From an uncultured Prevotella sp. (GTDB taxonomy: Bacteria; Bacteroidota; Bacteroidia; Bacteroidales; Bacteroidaceae): a DNA stretch of 41,138 nt. Location: the NCBI GenBank assembly GCA_900319905.1, contig ONQB01000028.1, forward strand, positions 1-41,138. Reading direction: 5' to 3'. The notes under the pieces are model-generated. The model had not been told where the DNA came from. It did no database searches and saw only the letters and a program-made list of their open reading frames with translations. The position numbers were made by a program, and so were the translations under genes. Below, piece after piece: positions 9,312-17,561 of this stretch (its first letter is position 1; every line of letters begins with the position of its first letter).

Positions 9312-9332
9312 CCGGAGAAAATCTTATCTTTG
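9299..9332 (+). promoter_or_regulatory. lysR promoter
   Basis: TTTG (9299-9302), 22 bases, TATCTTTG (9325-9332). Spacing is a little longer than ideal. The ATG at 9354 lies 21 bases downstream, whereas an upstream in-frame ATG at 9300 would lie inside the promoter; this decides the start. Confidence 0.65.
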
Positions 9333-9353
9333 CACTACAAATACACAGAGATT

Positions 9354-10289
9354 ATGGAGATCAGGCAACTACGCTATTTTGTCAATGCAGCAAAGACGTT
9401 GAGTTTCACAGAAGCCGCCAAACTGTCCAACATCACCCAAAGCACGCTCTCGCAACAAGTGAAACAACTGGAGACAGAGCTTGGCGTCGCGCTCTTCCAC
9501 CGCATCGGGAAGCACATACAGCTCACCACAGAGGGCACGCTGTTTCTCGAAGACGCGCAACGGCTGCTGGAAGATGAACGGCAGGCACTGCAACGGCTGG
9601 ATGACATCAACAGTCTGAAGACTGGATCTGTCAACATTGGCATCGCAAGCGGACTGGGACTCTCTGCTCTGCTCACGGAGGTGCTGACAGAATACAACCG
9701 GCTCTATCCGCACGTCAGCATACATCTCTTTCAAAGAGGTGCACCGCTCTTACCCGACCATCTGAGACAGCACGATATCGACATCGCCATGACATTCTCA
9801 TCCTCCGTCAAACCTCAGGACCTTCATGAGCAACCGCTCTTTGCCACCCGACTCTGTGCCATCGTCAACGAGCGGCATCCGCTAAGCACCAGGCAGAGCA
9901 TCAGCGTTGCCCAGCTAGCCCGCCAGCCATTGGTGCTTCCCAGCGAACGGCTCTTCGTGAGGCAGCAACTCGACAAGGAAGCTGACCGACAACACACCGT
10001 CATCCAACCAGCCGTTGAGATCGATGACCTCTCACACATTATCTATATGGTACGCAGCGGACGATGGGTGAGCATCCTCCCCGATGCCGCCACGCTGGCC
10101 GTCCGCGGCATCGTGCGCATCGACTTAGACGAGAAGGTGCTGCTGCCTACATCTATCCTATCGCTCAACGGTGTCTACCAGCGCAAAGCCGTGACAGAGT
10201 TCCTCCGTCTGCTCTACGAGAGCGCCAGAATGCTGCTACAGTCCACCGAGACAACGTGCGAGATCTGTGGTGAAAGCTTCTTGGTTTGA
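9354..10289 (+). CDS. LysR-type transcriptional regulator, divergent from ric-hcp
   Basis: A 311-aa LysR-type regulator. The start at 9354 gives the family-typical N-terminus MEIRQLRYFVNAAKTLSF with the winged helix-turn-helix over about residues 1-60 (AAKLSNITQSTLSQQVKQLE). The rest is a periplasmic-binding-protein-like effector domain (about 90-300), of the CynR/OxyR/CysB general type. The last ten residues hold a CEIC pair (Cys302, Cys305), which could be a redox or metal switch; this is speculative. It is divergent from ric-hcp across 166 bases that hold both promoters and a direct repeat over its own -33 box. Such a layout commonly means the LysR protein controls the neighbouring operon and itself, though ric/hcp genes in other anaerobes are usually put under CRP/FNR-type HcpR or NsrR. 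Effector unknown. Confidence 0.9.
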   Translation: MEIRQLRYFVNAAKTLSFTEAAKLSNITQSTLSQQVKQLETELGVALFHRIGKHIQLTTEGTLFLEDAQRLLEDERQALQRLDDINSLKTGSVNIGIASGLGLSALLTEVLTEYNRLYPHVSIHLFQRGAPLLPDHLRQHDIDIAMTFSSSVKPQDLHEQPLFATRLCAIVNERHPLSTRQSISVAQLARQPLVLPSERLFVRQQLDKEADRQHTVIQPAVEIDDLSHIIYMVRSGRWVSILPDAATLAVRGIVRIDLDEKVLLPTSILSLNGVYQRKAVTEFLRLLYESARMLLQSTETTCEICGESFLV

Positions 10290-10371
10290 CTGGTATTTAG
10301 CAACAACTCTGTAATAGTTGTATGCATCTAAAGGCTAATCGATAAAGAAACGGATAGGGCTGTGTTTTTAA

Positions 10372-10480
10372 GGTTTTTCTTTGTGTCAGCGTCATTATCC
10401 GACGGAGGAGGATTTGACGTTTGGTGGCCACCAAAGACAAAGGGCTTTGGCCCTTGACGCTGGCACAAAGGGTTTTCTTG
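10372..10480. other. Strongly folded intergenic element (candidate structured RNA)
   Basis: Outer arms CTTTGTGTCAGCGTCA (10379-10394) and TGACGCTGGCACAAAG (10455-10470) pair at 15 of 16 positions. Inside lie a perfect 16-base palindrome TTTGGTGGCCACCAAA (10420-10435) and a small hairpin AAGGGC/GGCCCTT (10440-10455). It sits between convergent lysR and the DUF4450 gene. It may act as a bidirectional terminator, part of a small RNA, or be a mobile-repeat remnant. No clean U-tract follows on either strand. Confidence 0.6.
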
Positions 10481-10531
10481 GTTTTGGTTATAAAACTAAA
10501 TCCACAGGGTTTATCGGGTGCTAAGTTTTTG

Positions 10532-10539
10532 CAAAGATA
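10532..10539 (-). promoter_or_regulatory. Orphan -7 box pointing into the folded element
   Basis: Minus-strand TATCTTTG (10539-10532) matches the TAnnTTTG box but no coding gene starts downstream; transcription would run through the folded element at 10480-10372 and antisense to the end of lysR. No good TTTG lies 19-22 bases upstream, so the call is weak. Confidence 0.3.
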
Positions 10540-10561
10540 ATAAATTTTCCTCTCTCGTGGT

Positions 10562-13537
10562 TTATCTCTCCAAGGTAGCGGCCATCAGTCCCACGACAAC
10601 CTCATTGGACAATGTTCGCAAGCAGAGATGCTTGAGCCGCCTGGAGCCGTCCAACTTCATCGACAATATCTCTGCGGCCCCGTCCGGTATGATATTGGGT
10701 TCGGCGCTGTCGGCGTTTCCTGCCACATGTCGGGTGATGCCATTCAGATGCAGCCTGCGATATAGGTCGCGCGACACCAGACCACTGCCGAGATGCACAC
10801 GGTAAGGACGTAACGGAGCTGTCTGAAACGCAAGGCCATCAACATAATAGTCCTGCTCTACCGGACACCAGTTGATGGGATTTTCCAAGTGAAGGGTATC
10901 GCATGAGCCGTCTTGATAAGTGACCGTCACAATGGCGTTGTCTATCCGGCTCTGCATGTTGTTGGTGGTGCCTGCCATCAACAGCCACAGCCGCCGAGCC
11001 TTTCCCTTCAAAGGAACGACGACAGAATCAGGATAATTATCGAAGAGTGAGGTGAAGCAGATATTATCGCCTTCCTTGGGTGAGGCAAAGTCAACGCCAA
11101 GCGGAGTACGGAAGATGTCGTCCGTAATCTTCGCGCGGAAACCGGAGTCGTTAAGGGCCACCATACGTTTGGGCTGGCACCACTGTCCGATGCCTTGTTT
11201 GGGAATTTCCAGTGAGGTGTAAGGCGGACGCGGTGACCGATATTCCTGCTGAAACACCTTATCTACCCGAGCGTTATAGCTTATCTTCACCATGCACTGC
11301 TTCCGGCTCACGGCCCTGTCGGCCAGCAGTCCGGCACGCTCCAGATCGACAGACTTTCTGACAGGGATGCTGACTTGTTCGGTCATGTCTCCGCCCTTGC
11401 TCATGGGGAGGTTGAGCACAAGGGTCTGCACTGAGTCTGCGGTGCCCTCCACCTCTGCGAAGCGCCCGTCGCCAAGACTATAGCGGAAGACGATTTTCAA
11501 TGGTTGGCTAAAACGCTGTGCCACACGCAGGACCATTTTGTTGCCCTGCTTCTTGTAACGGTAGGAGAGATAGGGAGCATGGAAGCTGGCGCTGTCCCAA
11601 CGCTCGGGGAAGCCGGGTTGCACAATGCACTGCCCATAGAGCGCATCAGGGCGCACACCAAACAGTCCGCAGACCATGGCACGGGACGTGATGCCGATGT
11701 TGTCGGCGAAATCGCGGTAAGCCTCCGCACGTGCCTTGTCGTAATAACTGATCTGTCCGAAGTTGCCGGGGCTCTGTCCGAGATACATTCCATCCATGAC
11801 GTCAGCCTTGAGCAAGCGGTAGCCCGCCTCGTTGCGACCGGCCTCGAAGAACGCCAGCGCCATGTTCATCACTTCCTCATGAGCCACGTTGTTCGTACTC
11901 CAATCATAAGGGAGCCAGTCGGTCGTCGACAAGGTATAAAGCGGTTGTTCCACACGCGGCATCTCTTCCCGTGGCTGTGAGAACGTCACGGGTATGTGGG
12001 GGATGGACCGTTCCACATACGCCGTAGCGCGCCATGCCTGTTCGGGTGAGCACGCGCCGCAGTCGATGGGCGTGTAGATGGTCCACAGCGCCGCACTGCG
12101 ATGAAGCCGGCGCAGGCCCATGAGATCCTGATATTCTGCCCAGTGACCGGTGTCACTGAGCCACAACCGGCTGTTAAGGGCTTCGAGAATGGCGTTGGCC
12201 TCCTCACGGTAGGGACGACCGTCCTCACCGATGAGCTCGGCGATGCGTGCGGCAAGCAGGTTGGCACGGTAGTTATAGGCCGAGCTATGGGTCACCGCAC
12301 CACCATTGTACCATAGCGCATCACTGGCCCATATACAGCAATAAGCATCGTAGAGATGGTCACCGTCAGGATCCCAGTTGCGTTTCTCCCAAGCCAGATG
12401 ACGCGTCAGCACGGGCCACATACGTCTCATGTAGGCCGTGTCGGTATCGTAGGAGAAATGCCAGAGCAGTTCGTCGATGTAACTCAGATTCATGTCGTAG
12501 TGATGCATCTGATGGTTGTTGTGAGGCGACCGGCAGATATACCCGTCGGAGTACATCTGCGTACCCCATTTCTCTACACCACGAGCCAGGTTGTTGGCTT
12601 CGTCCTGGGTGGGATGCGGATAGACGGGCGGCACACCGGTGACCTGACTCTCGGCATAAGCATTGAAATGCCGCTCGGCGCGGTCGGTCCAGCCCGTGAC
12701 ATCACCCGCATAAGCAGCACGCCAGCCCGGTAGAGGCATGCGCCATCCGATGCAGCCATGCAACCATGTCTCTCCATCCCACATGCCATCGGTGGCGGCC
12801 ACCAGGTTGCGACCAATGGGATTGAGGTATGGATCAGGGGTAGAAAACTCCAGACGGCTCATCCGTTTGCCGATGGCATTAAGTTCCTTTTCAAACGCAG
12901 TCTGTCCCCGCTTGCCACCAAGCACCCTCAGACTGTCTTCCCCATTGACCAGCAACAGGCAGTCATCGGGACTACACCGGCCCGTCACCGGCATGGCATG
13001 CGGGTCGGCATCGTAGCTCTCACGCGGTTCCAGTCCAAGATCACCATCGCGGGCCATCTTCATGCGGCGCGTCGGAGCGACTGCATAGCTCAGGCTAACG
13101 GCATCAGCAAAGCCCTTCGCTGTAAACCGCCATAACGCCTGTTCCGCATCAAGTGAGGCTATCACCTCCACGGTAAGCACACCCCCACCCCATGACGCAT
13201 CCTGGAGCTCATAACGCCGGACACCACCTTTATAATAAGCCTTACAGTAGGTGGTGCTGTCAAGAGCCCAGGCCTGCCCGTTGGCATTGTTGACCAACCA
13301 AAAGCGGACATTTCGGTTATGACGCTTGTCAAACGTGGCAAAGACCGGACGGTCGCTCGTCTCTAAACGGAACAGCGAGTGACTGCCATACAAGGCGCGC
13401 GTGTAGCGGTTGTTGCCATTGACGCATACTATCTCGTTGCCTTCCGGCCAGTATGATTGTTGACGCATAGGCTTGGGCTGGGCAACAGCCGACAAACAAC
13501 CAATGCAAAAAAGAAGAAGGTACAATGGTTTCATCAT
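10562..13537 (-). CDS. Secreted DUF4450/six-hairpin glycosidase-like protein
   Basis: A 991-aa secreted protein with a signal peptide (about residues 1-20, ending SAVAQ). The first 270 residues look like a beta-sandwich of the DUF4450 type. Residues about 300-640 look like an (alpha/alpha)6 six-hairpin glycosidase barrel of the GH78/GH95/GH63-like superfamily, with WASDALWYNGGAVTHSSAYNYR, a helical repeat pattern, and TDWLPYDWSTNNVAHEE. The last 250 residues form beta-rich domains. I cannot assign a GH family or prove a catalytic residue; acidic residues such as those in DWLPYDW and NVAHEE are candidates. It is divergent from susC-susD across 862 bases, so it probably acts on the same glycan. 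Two adjacent ATGs (13537 and 13534) are both possible starts. A weak promoter lies at 13608-13639. Confidence 0.68.
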   Translation of the reverse strand: MMKPLYLLLFCIGCLSAVAQPKPMRQQSYWPEGNEIVCVNGNNRYTRALYGSHSLFRLETSDRPVFATFDKRHNRNVRFWLVNNANGQAWALDSTTYCKAYYKGGVRRYELQDASWGGGVLTVEVIASLDAEQALWRFTAKGFADAVSLSYAVAPTRRMKMARDGDLGLEPRESYDADPHAMPVTGRCSPDDCLLLVNGEDSLRVLGGKRGQTAFEKELNAIGKRMSRLEFSTPDPYLNPIGRNLVAATDGMWDGETWLHGCIGWRMPLPGWRAAYAGDVTGWTDRAERHFNAYAESQVTGVPPVYPHPTQDEANNLARGVEKWGTQMYSDGYICRSPHNNHQMHHYDMNLSYIDELLWHFSYDTDTAYMRRMWPVLTRHLAWEKRNWDPDGDHLYDAYCCIWASDALWYNGGAVTHSSAYNYRANLLAARIAELIGEDGRPYREEANAILEALNSRLWLSDTGHWAEYQDLMGLRRLHRSAALWTIYTPIDCGACSPEQAWRATAYVERSIPHIPVTFSQPREEMPRVEQPLYTLSTTDWLPYDWSTNNVAHEEVMNMALAFFEAGRNEAGYRLLKADVMDGMYLGQSPGNFGQISYYDKARAEAYRDFADNIGITSRAMVCGLFGVRPDALYGQCIVQPGFPERWDSASFHAPYLSYRYKKQGNKMVLRVAQRFSQPLKIVFRYSLGDGRFAEVEGTADSVQTLVLNLPMSKGGDMTEQVSIPVRKSVDLERAGLLADRAVSRKQCMVKISYNARVDKVFQQEYRSPRPPYTSLEIPKQGIGQWCQPKRMVALNDSGFRAKITDDIFRTPLGVDFASPKEGDNICFTSLFDNYPDSVVVPLKGKARRLWLLMAGTTNNMQSRIDNAIVTVTYQDGSCDTLHLENPINWCPVEQDYYVDGLAFQTAPLRPYRVHLGSGLVSRDLYRRLHLNGITRHVAGNADSAEPNIIPDGAAEILSMKLDGSRRLKHLCLRTLSNEVVVGLMAATLER

Positions 13538-13607
13538 AGATTTTTCACTTGACTTTTAGCGTAGCAGCGGTGAGGCGCCGTTTGACAACAAGGCGCACTG
13601 CCACTTG

Positions 13608-13639
13608 CAAAGTTCGTGAAAATAGACGAGATATACAAG
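13608..13639 (-). promoter_or_regulatory. Possible promoter of the DUF4450 gene
   Basis: Minus strand CTTG (13639-13636), 20 bases, GAACTTTG (13615-13608): each box differs by one base from TTTG / TAnnTTTG. The ATG is about 70 bases downstream. Weak call. Confidence 0.35.
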
Positions 13640-14002
13640 CTTTTCATCCATCTTTTATATCTGAAGCGGCAGCTCAGCGCAGGACGGCCAATATTCTTCC
13701 TGACTTCGTCATCTTTTTGTATGAACAAATTAATATGGTAGATTATCAATCTGTTATGTAGGTTTTTGGGAAATATAGGGTGACGCTTTGGCGAAGTACG
13801 GAGATGGGGTCATTAAAAATACTTTACAACCACTCTCTCAAAACGACGTCATTTTCAATCAACCGTCCCTCTGCCCAAAAATAACGCATTCTTGAACGAT
13901 TTTATAAATTACTGATTTATAGATATATACGTAAAGCACGCTGAAATCCAATCTCAAAAAACACAAAAGATGGCCACGATATCGCCCATATCGCACCACT
14001 AT

Positions 14003-14087
14003 CCTGCCGAAACGCCATTGCCCCTTCGGCGGGATGCCACCGGCTCTTCGCCGAAAAGCCACTGCTTTCCCGCCGAAAAGCCGATGG
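14003..14087. repeat. GC-rich GCCGAAAAGCC repeat cluster
   Basis: Three imperfect direct repeats: GCCGAAACGCCATTGC (14006-14021), GCCGAAAAGCCACTGC (14050-14065) and GCCGAAAAGCCGATGG (14072-14087). A reversed unit TTCGGCGGG (14025-14033) pairs perfectly with CCCGCCGAA (14069-14077). The block is much richer in GC than the sequence on either side. Confidence 0.6.
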
Positions 14088-14273
14088 ATACACCACTGTT
14101 GGGTCACAAATCACCCTACAAAACAAACGATTAAAGACAATTTAACACAAAACAGCATCGTTCCCAAATGTTAAATTATTGTCAGTTTTTAGAACAATCA
14201 CCATCAACGTCATCCTTACGGGCTTTAACATACCTCCATATCAAAAAGCGAAGGTATTATATCATAAATTAAA

Positions 14274-14303
14274 GTTGATTTATGTCAATTTTATATAATT
14301 TTG
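14274..14303 (+). promoter_or_regulatory. susC-susD promoter
   Basis: TAATTTTG (14296-14303) matches the TAnnTTTG box; GTTG (14274-14277) 18 bases upstream is a weak -33, which is usual for regulated PUL promoters. The leader to the susC ATG is about 90 bases and includes a CGGAGTCGG/CCGACACCG-type short hairpin. Confidence 0.6.
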
Positions 14304-14399
14304 CACTCAAGAAACGGAGTCGGACAGACAGAGGCCTGTTCAGCCGACACCGCAACAGCTAAAACATTAATCACTTAAACTATCCTAAAAGCAAAAGCT

Positions 14400-17300
14400 A
14401 TGTGTAAGCATCAATTCAGATTCATAGGATTTAATCCTAAGTGTACATGGTTCACACGTGCGTTGATGATGATAGTTTTCCTCACGGCCGCCCTGTACGC
14501 GTCAGCCCAGAGTAAGGTGAGGGGAACTGTAACCGACGAGCAAGGGGAGCCTATCATGGGCGCAAGTGTTATCGTGGACGGCACGAGCAACGGTACCGTG
14601 ACCGACCTCAACGGTAACTTTACCATCAACAACGTGCCCAAGAATGCGAAAATCAACATCTCTTACGTGAGCTTTGTCACACAGCACATCACCTTCACAG
14701 GTCAACCCGAAATGAAAGTCGTGCTCAAGGAAGACCACCTCGCTCTCAACGAGGTTGTGGTCGTGGGCTACGGCGTACAGCGTAAGAGCGATGTGACGGG
14801 TGCCCTGGCACACATCGACAGCAAGCAACTCACCGAGATGCCAGTCACCAATGCCTTCGAGGGCATGCAGGGTAAGACGGCCGGCGTCGACATCACCAAC
14901 TCGCAGCGACCCGGTACCGTGGGCAACATCAACATCCGTGGCCAACGTTCCATCAACGCCAGTTCGTCACCACTTTATGTGGTAGATGGCATGATCATCC
15001 AGAACAACGGCATCGATGGCATCAACCCGCAGGACATCGAGAGCATTGAAGTGCTCAAGGACGCCTCCGCCACCGCTGTCTATGGTGCACGCGGTGCCAA
15101 TGGTGTCATCCTCGTCACGACAAAGAAAGGCAAGGACGGTGCCGTGAAACTGAACTACTCAGGAACGGTGACCTTCTCCAATCTTTCCGACGTGGCCAAA
15201 TACATGAGTGCCTCCGAATGGATCGACTATGCCCGTCAGGCCTATTACAACGCCGGCAGCTACGGCACGGGTGATTTCGCACCCAGCTACGACCTCGACT
15301 ACAAGTTCTTTGGGTCGTCAGCAGGCTGGAAGAACATCGACCAGGCTTGGGTCGGCGGTGTCTACCATCCCGAGCTCGTGGGCAGCTACGACTGGGCCAG
15401 CAAAGCAAAGCAGACCGGCATCACCTCTGAGCACACGCTGAGCGTCAGCGGAGGCACCGATAAGGTAAAGGCCTATGGCTCGTTCGGCTACCTCAACCAG
15501 AAAGGCGTTGAGAAAGGGCAGTCGTTCAAGCGCTTCACCATGAACACCTCTGTCGAGATCAAGCCGCTGCGCTACTTCCTCATGGGCATCACCATGAACG
15601 CCTCTTACGGTGACCAGAACTATGGCTACAACTTCGCAGCCAGTGTCACCGGCTCGGGCAGCTACTACAGCGCCATGCGGGGCATGATTCCTTGGACAGT
15701 GCCTTACGATGAAAACGGCGACGTGGTGACAACTCCGTTTGCTTACAACAACACGCTGGAGAACCCGATCGACGAATTGAAATATACCACCAACAAGCGC
15801 CGCAACTTCCGTATCAACGGCTCTGCCTACGCGCAGTTGGATTTCGGAAAAATCTGGCAGCCGCTCGACGGTCTGACCTACCGCATACAGTTCGGTCCCG
15901 AACTGCAGTACTATCGTCTTGGTATTGCCTATGCCAAGGAGTCGATCAACGGCAAGGGCAACAACGTCGCCCAGTACAATCCTTATCAGAACGTAGCATG
16001 GGTGCTCGATAACCTGATCTACTACAACAAGACCATCGCCAAGGACCACCACATCGGTGTGACGCTCTTGCAGAGTGCTTCCAAGACACACTACGAGTCG
16101 GGCTTCATCAAGGCCAACGTGGCCACGTCGGACGAGTTGTGGTACAATACCAGTTCGCTGGCCGACCCACTGAGTTACTCTACAGGCCTGACCGAAGACC
16201 AACTGGCATCTTACATGATCCGTGGCAACTACAACTATAAGGACAAGTACCTCGCCACTGCCAGCATCCGTTGGGATGGCAGCTCCCGTCTGGCCGAGCA
16301 TCACAAGTGGGCCAGCTTCCCCTCGTTCTCACTGGGATGGAGAATCGACCAGGAAAGCTTCATGAAGAACACGGCCAACTGGCTTAGCCAACTCAAGCTG
16401 CGTGTGGGCTGGGGTGTCTCCGGCAACTACGCCATCGACATCTACGGAACAAAGGGTGCCGTACAGACCCTCTACTACAACTGGGGCACAAAGGAGTCGC
16501 AGGCCGGCTCGGTACCTTCTGACCCATCGGCCAAGAATCCTAACAAGATGGCTAACTCCAACCTCGGCTGGGAGAAGACCTATCAGTGGAACTTCGGTCT
16601 CGACTACGGATTCCTCGACGGACGTATCAATGGTAGCGTCGATGTCTATACCAACTCCACCAAAGACCTGCTCATGGCAATGAGCATTCCTTCTCTCACC
16701 GGTTATACTTCAACATTCGCCAATGTAGGCAAGACCTCCGGATGGGGTATTGACCTTCAGCTCAACGCCATCCCCGTCAAGACCAAAGACTTCACCTGGA
16801 ACACGACCCTTACCTGGTCACTCGACCGCAACAAGATCAAGGCTCTGGCCAATGGCGTGAAGGAAGACGTCAACAACCGCTGGTTCGTCGGCAAGGAGAT
16901 CGGCGTGTACTACGACTACGTCTACGACGGCATCTGGAAGACATCCGAGGCCAAAGAAGCTGCCAAGTACAATGCCAAGCCGGGTAACATCAAGATCAAG
17001 GACGCGAACCCCGATGGCAAAATCGACGCCAACGACCGTCAGATCGTAGGAAAAGTACGTCCGCGCTGGTCGGCCGGCTGGCACAACACCTTCAGCTACA
17101 AAAACTGGGATCTGTCCTTCTTCATCTACAGCCGTTGGAAGTTCACCGTTACCAAAGGTGCTGAGACCCTCGGCGGTATGTACATGATGCGTAAGGTGGA
17201 CTACTTCGTGGCCGGCTCAAACGAGAATGCAGAGTACTACGCTCCGGGTATCAACGGCATAGGTGCCGCCGATCCTTACTCAGGCGCCATGAACTATCAG

Positions 17301-17540
17301 GACGGTTCTTACATCAAGATGAGAAACATCTCCCTGGGTTACAACTTCACACCACGCCAGCTCAAGAGCACAGGCCTCACCTCGCTCAAGCTGTATGTGC
17401 AGGCACAGAACCCGTTCACTATCTACAGAAAGTGTGACTGGCTGGACACCGACTTGATGAACTATGACAACAACACACGCAGCTACGGCGCCTTCTCGAC
17501 AATACGCAGCTGGGTGATCGGTTTAAACATTGGATTTTAG
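14400..17540 (+). CDS. SusC/RagA-family TonB-linked outer-membrane transporter
   Basis: TonB-dependent outer-membrane channel that imports glycans together with its SusD lid. The 1046-aa length is normal. Order: signal peptide (ending near residue 37, YASAQS), CarboxypepD_reg-like domain (about 38-112, VRGTVTDEQGEPIMGASV), VVVVGYG motif (119-125), TonB plug (about 125-235, with LYVVDGMIIQN and IESIEVLKDASATAVYGARGANG), and a 22-strand barrel to the C-terminal Phe (VIGLNIGF). The signal peptide is long because of about 20 extra residues before the hydrophobic stretch; no better downstream start was evident. susD starts 21 bases after its stop, forming one operon. Substrate is not readable from the sequence; the neighbourhood suggests a hemicellulose- or pectin-derived oligosaccharide. 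Confidence 0.96.
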   Translation: MCKHQFRFIGFNPKCTWFTRALMMIVFLTAALYASAQSKVRGTVTDEQGEPIMGASVIVDGTSNGTVTDLNGNFTINNVPKNAKINISYVSFVTQHITFTGQPEMKVVLKEDHLALNEVVVVGYGVQRKSDVTGALAHIDSKQLTEMPVTNAFEGMQGKTAGVDITNSQRPGTVGNINIRGQRSINASSSPLYVVDGMIIQNNGIDGINPQDIESIEVLKDASATAVYGARGANGVILVTTKKGKDGAVKLNYSGTVTFSNLSDVAKYMSASEWIDYARQAYYNAGSYGTGDFAPSYDLDYKFFGSSAGWKNIDQAWVGGVYHPELVGSYDWASKAKQTGITSEHTLSVSGGTDKVKAYGSFGYLNQKGVEKGQSFKRFTMNTSVEIKPLRYFLMGITMNASYGDQNYGYNFAASVTGSGSYYSAMRGMIPWTVPYDENGDVVTTPFAYNNTLENPIDELKYTTNKRRNFRINGSAYAQLDFGKIWQPLDGLTYRIQFGPELQYYRLGIAYAKESINGKGNNVAQYNPYQNVAWVLDNLIYYNKTIAKDHHIGVTLLQSASKTHYESGFIKANVATSDELWYNTSSLADPLSYSTGLTEDQLASYMIRGNYNYKDKYLATASIRWDGSSRLAEHHKWASFPSFSLGWRIDQESFMKNTANWLSQLKLRVGWGVSGNYAIDIYGTKGAVQTLYYNWGTKESQAGSVPSDPSAKNPNKMANSNLGWEKTYQWNFGLDYGFLDGRINGSVDVYTNSTKDLLMAMSIPSLTGYTSTFANVGKTSGWGIDLQLNAIPVKTKDFTWNTTLTWSLDRNKIKALANGVKEDVNNRWFVGKEIGVYYDYVYDGIWKTSEAKEAAKYNAKPGNIKIKDANPDGKIDANDRQIVGKVRPRWSAGWHNTFSYKNWDLSFFIYSRWKFTVTKGAETLGGMYMMRKVDYFVAGSNENAEYYAPGINGIGAADPYSGAMNYQDGSYIKMRNISLGYNFTPRQLKSTGLTSLKLYVQAQNPFTIYRKCDWLDTDLMNYDNNTRSYGAFSTIRSWVIGLNIGF

Positions 17541-17561
17541 TCTTTTAAAGAAGTAACGAAA

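Larger units (their letters stand above)
13538..14399. other. 862-base intergenic region between the divergent DUF4450 gene and susC
   Basis: No convincing gene: the open frames in it (70-82 codons) have no domain look and overlap promoters. It holds a weak minus-strand promoter near 13608-13639, an AT-rich middle, a GC-rich repeat cluster at 14003-14087, and the susC promoter near 14274-14303. Its length leaves room for regulator binding sites for the PUL, but I cannot name one. Confidence 0.6.

Noticed and set aside
13859-14107. 82-codon minus-strand frame in the intergenic region
   Set aside because: It reads through the GC-rich repeat cluster and then AT-rich DNA; composition changes abruptly and there is no promoter or homolog look.
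15318-16304. 328-codon minus-strand frame inside susC
   Set aside because: Antisense to a standard TonB-barrel gene, no motifs.
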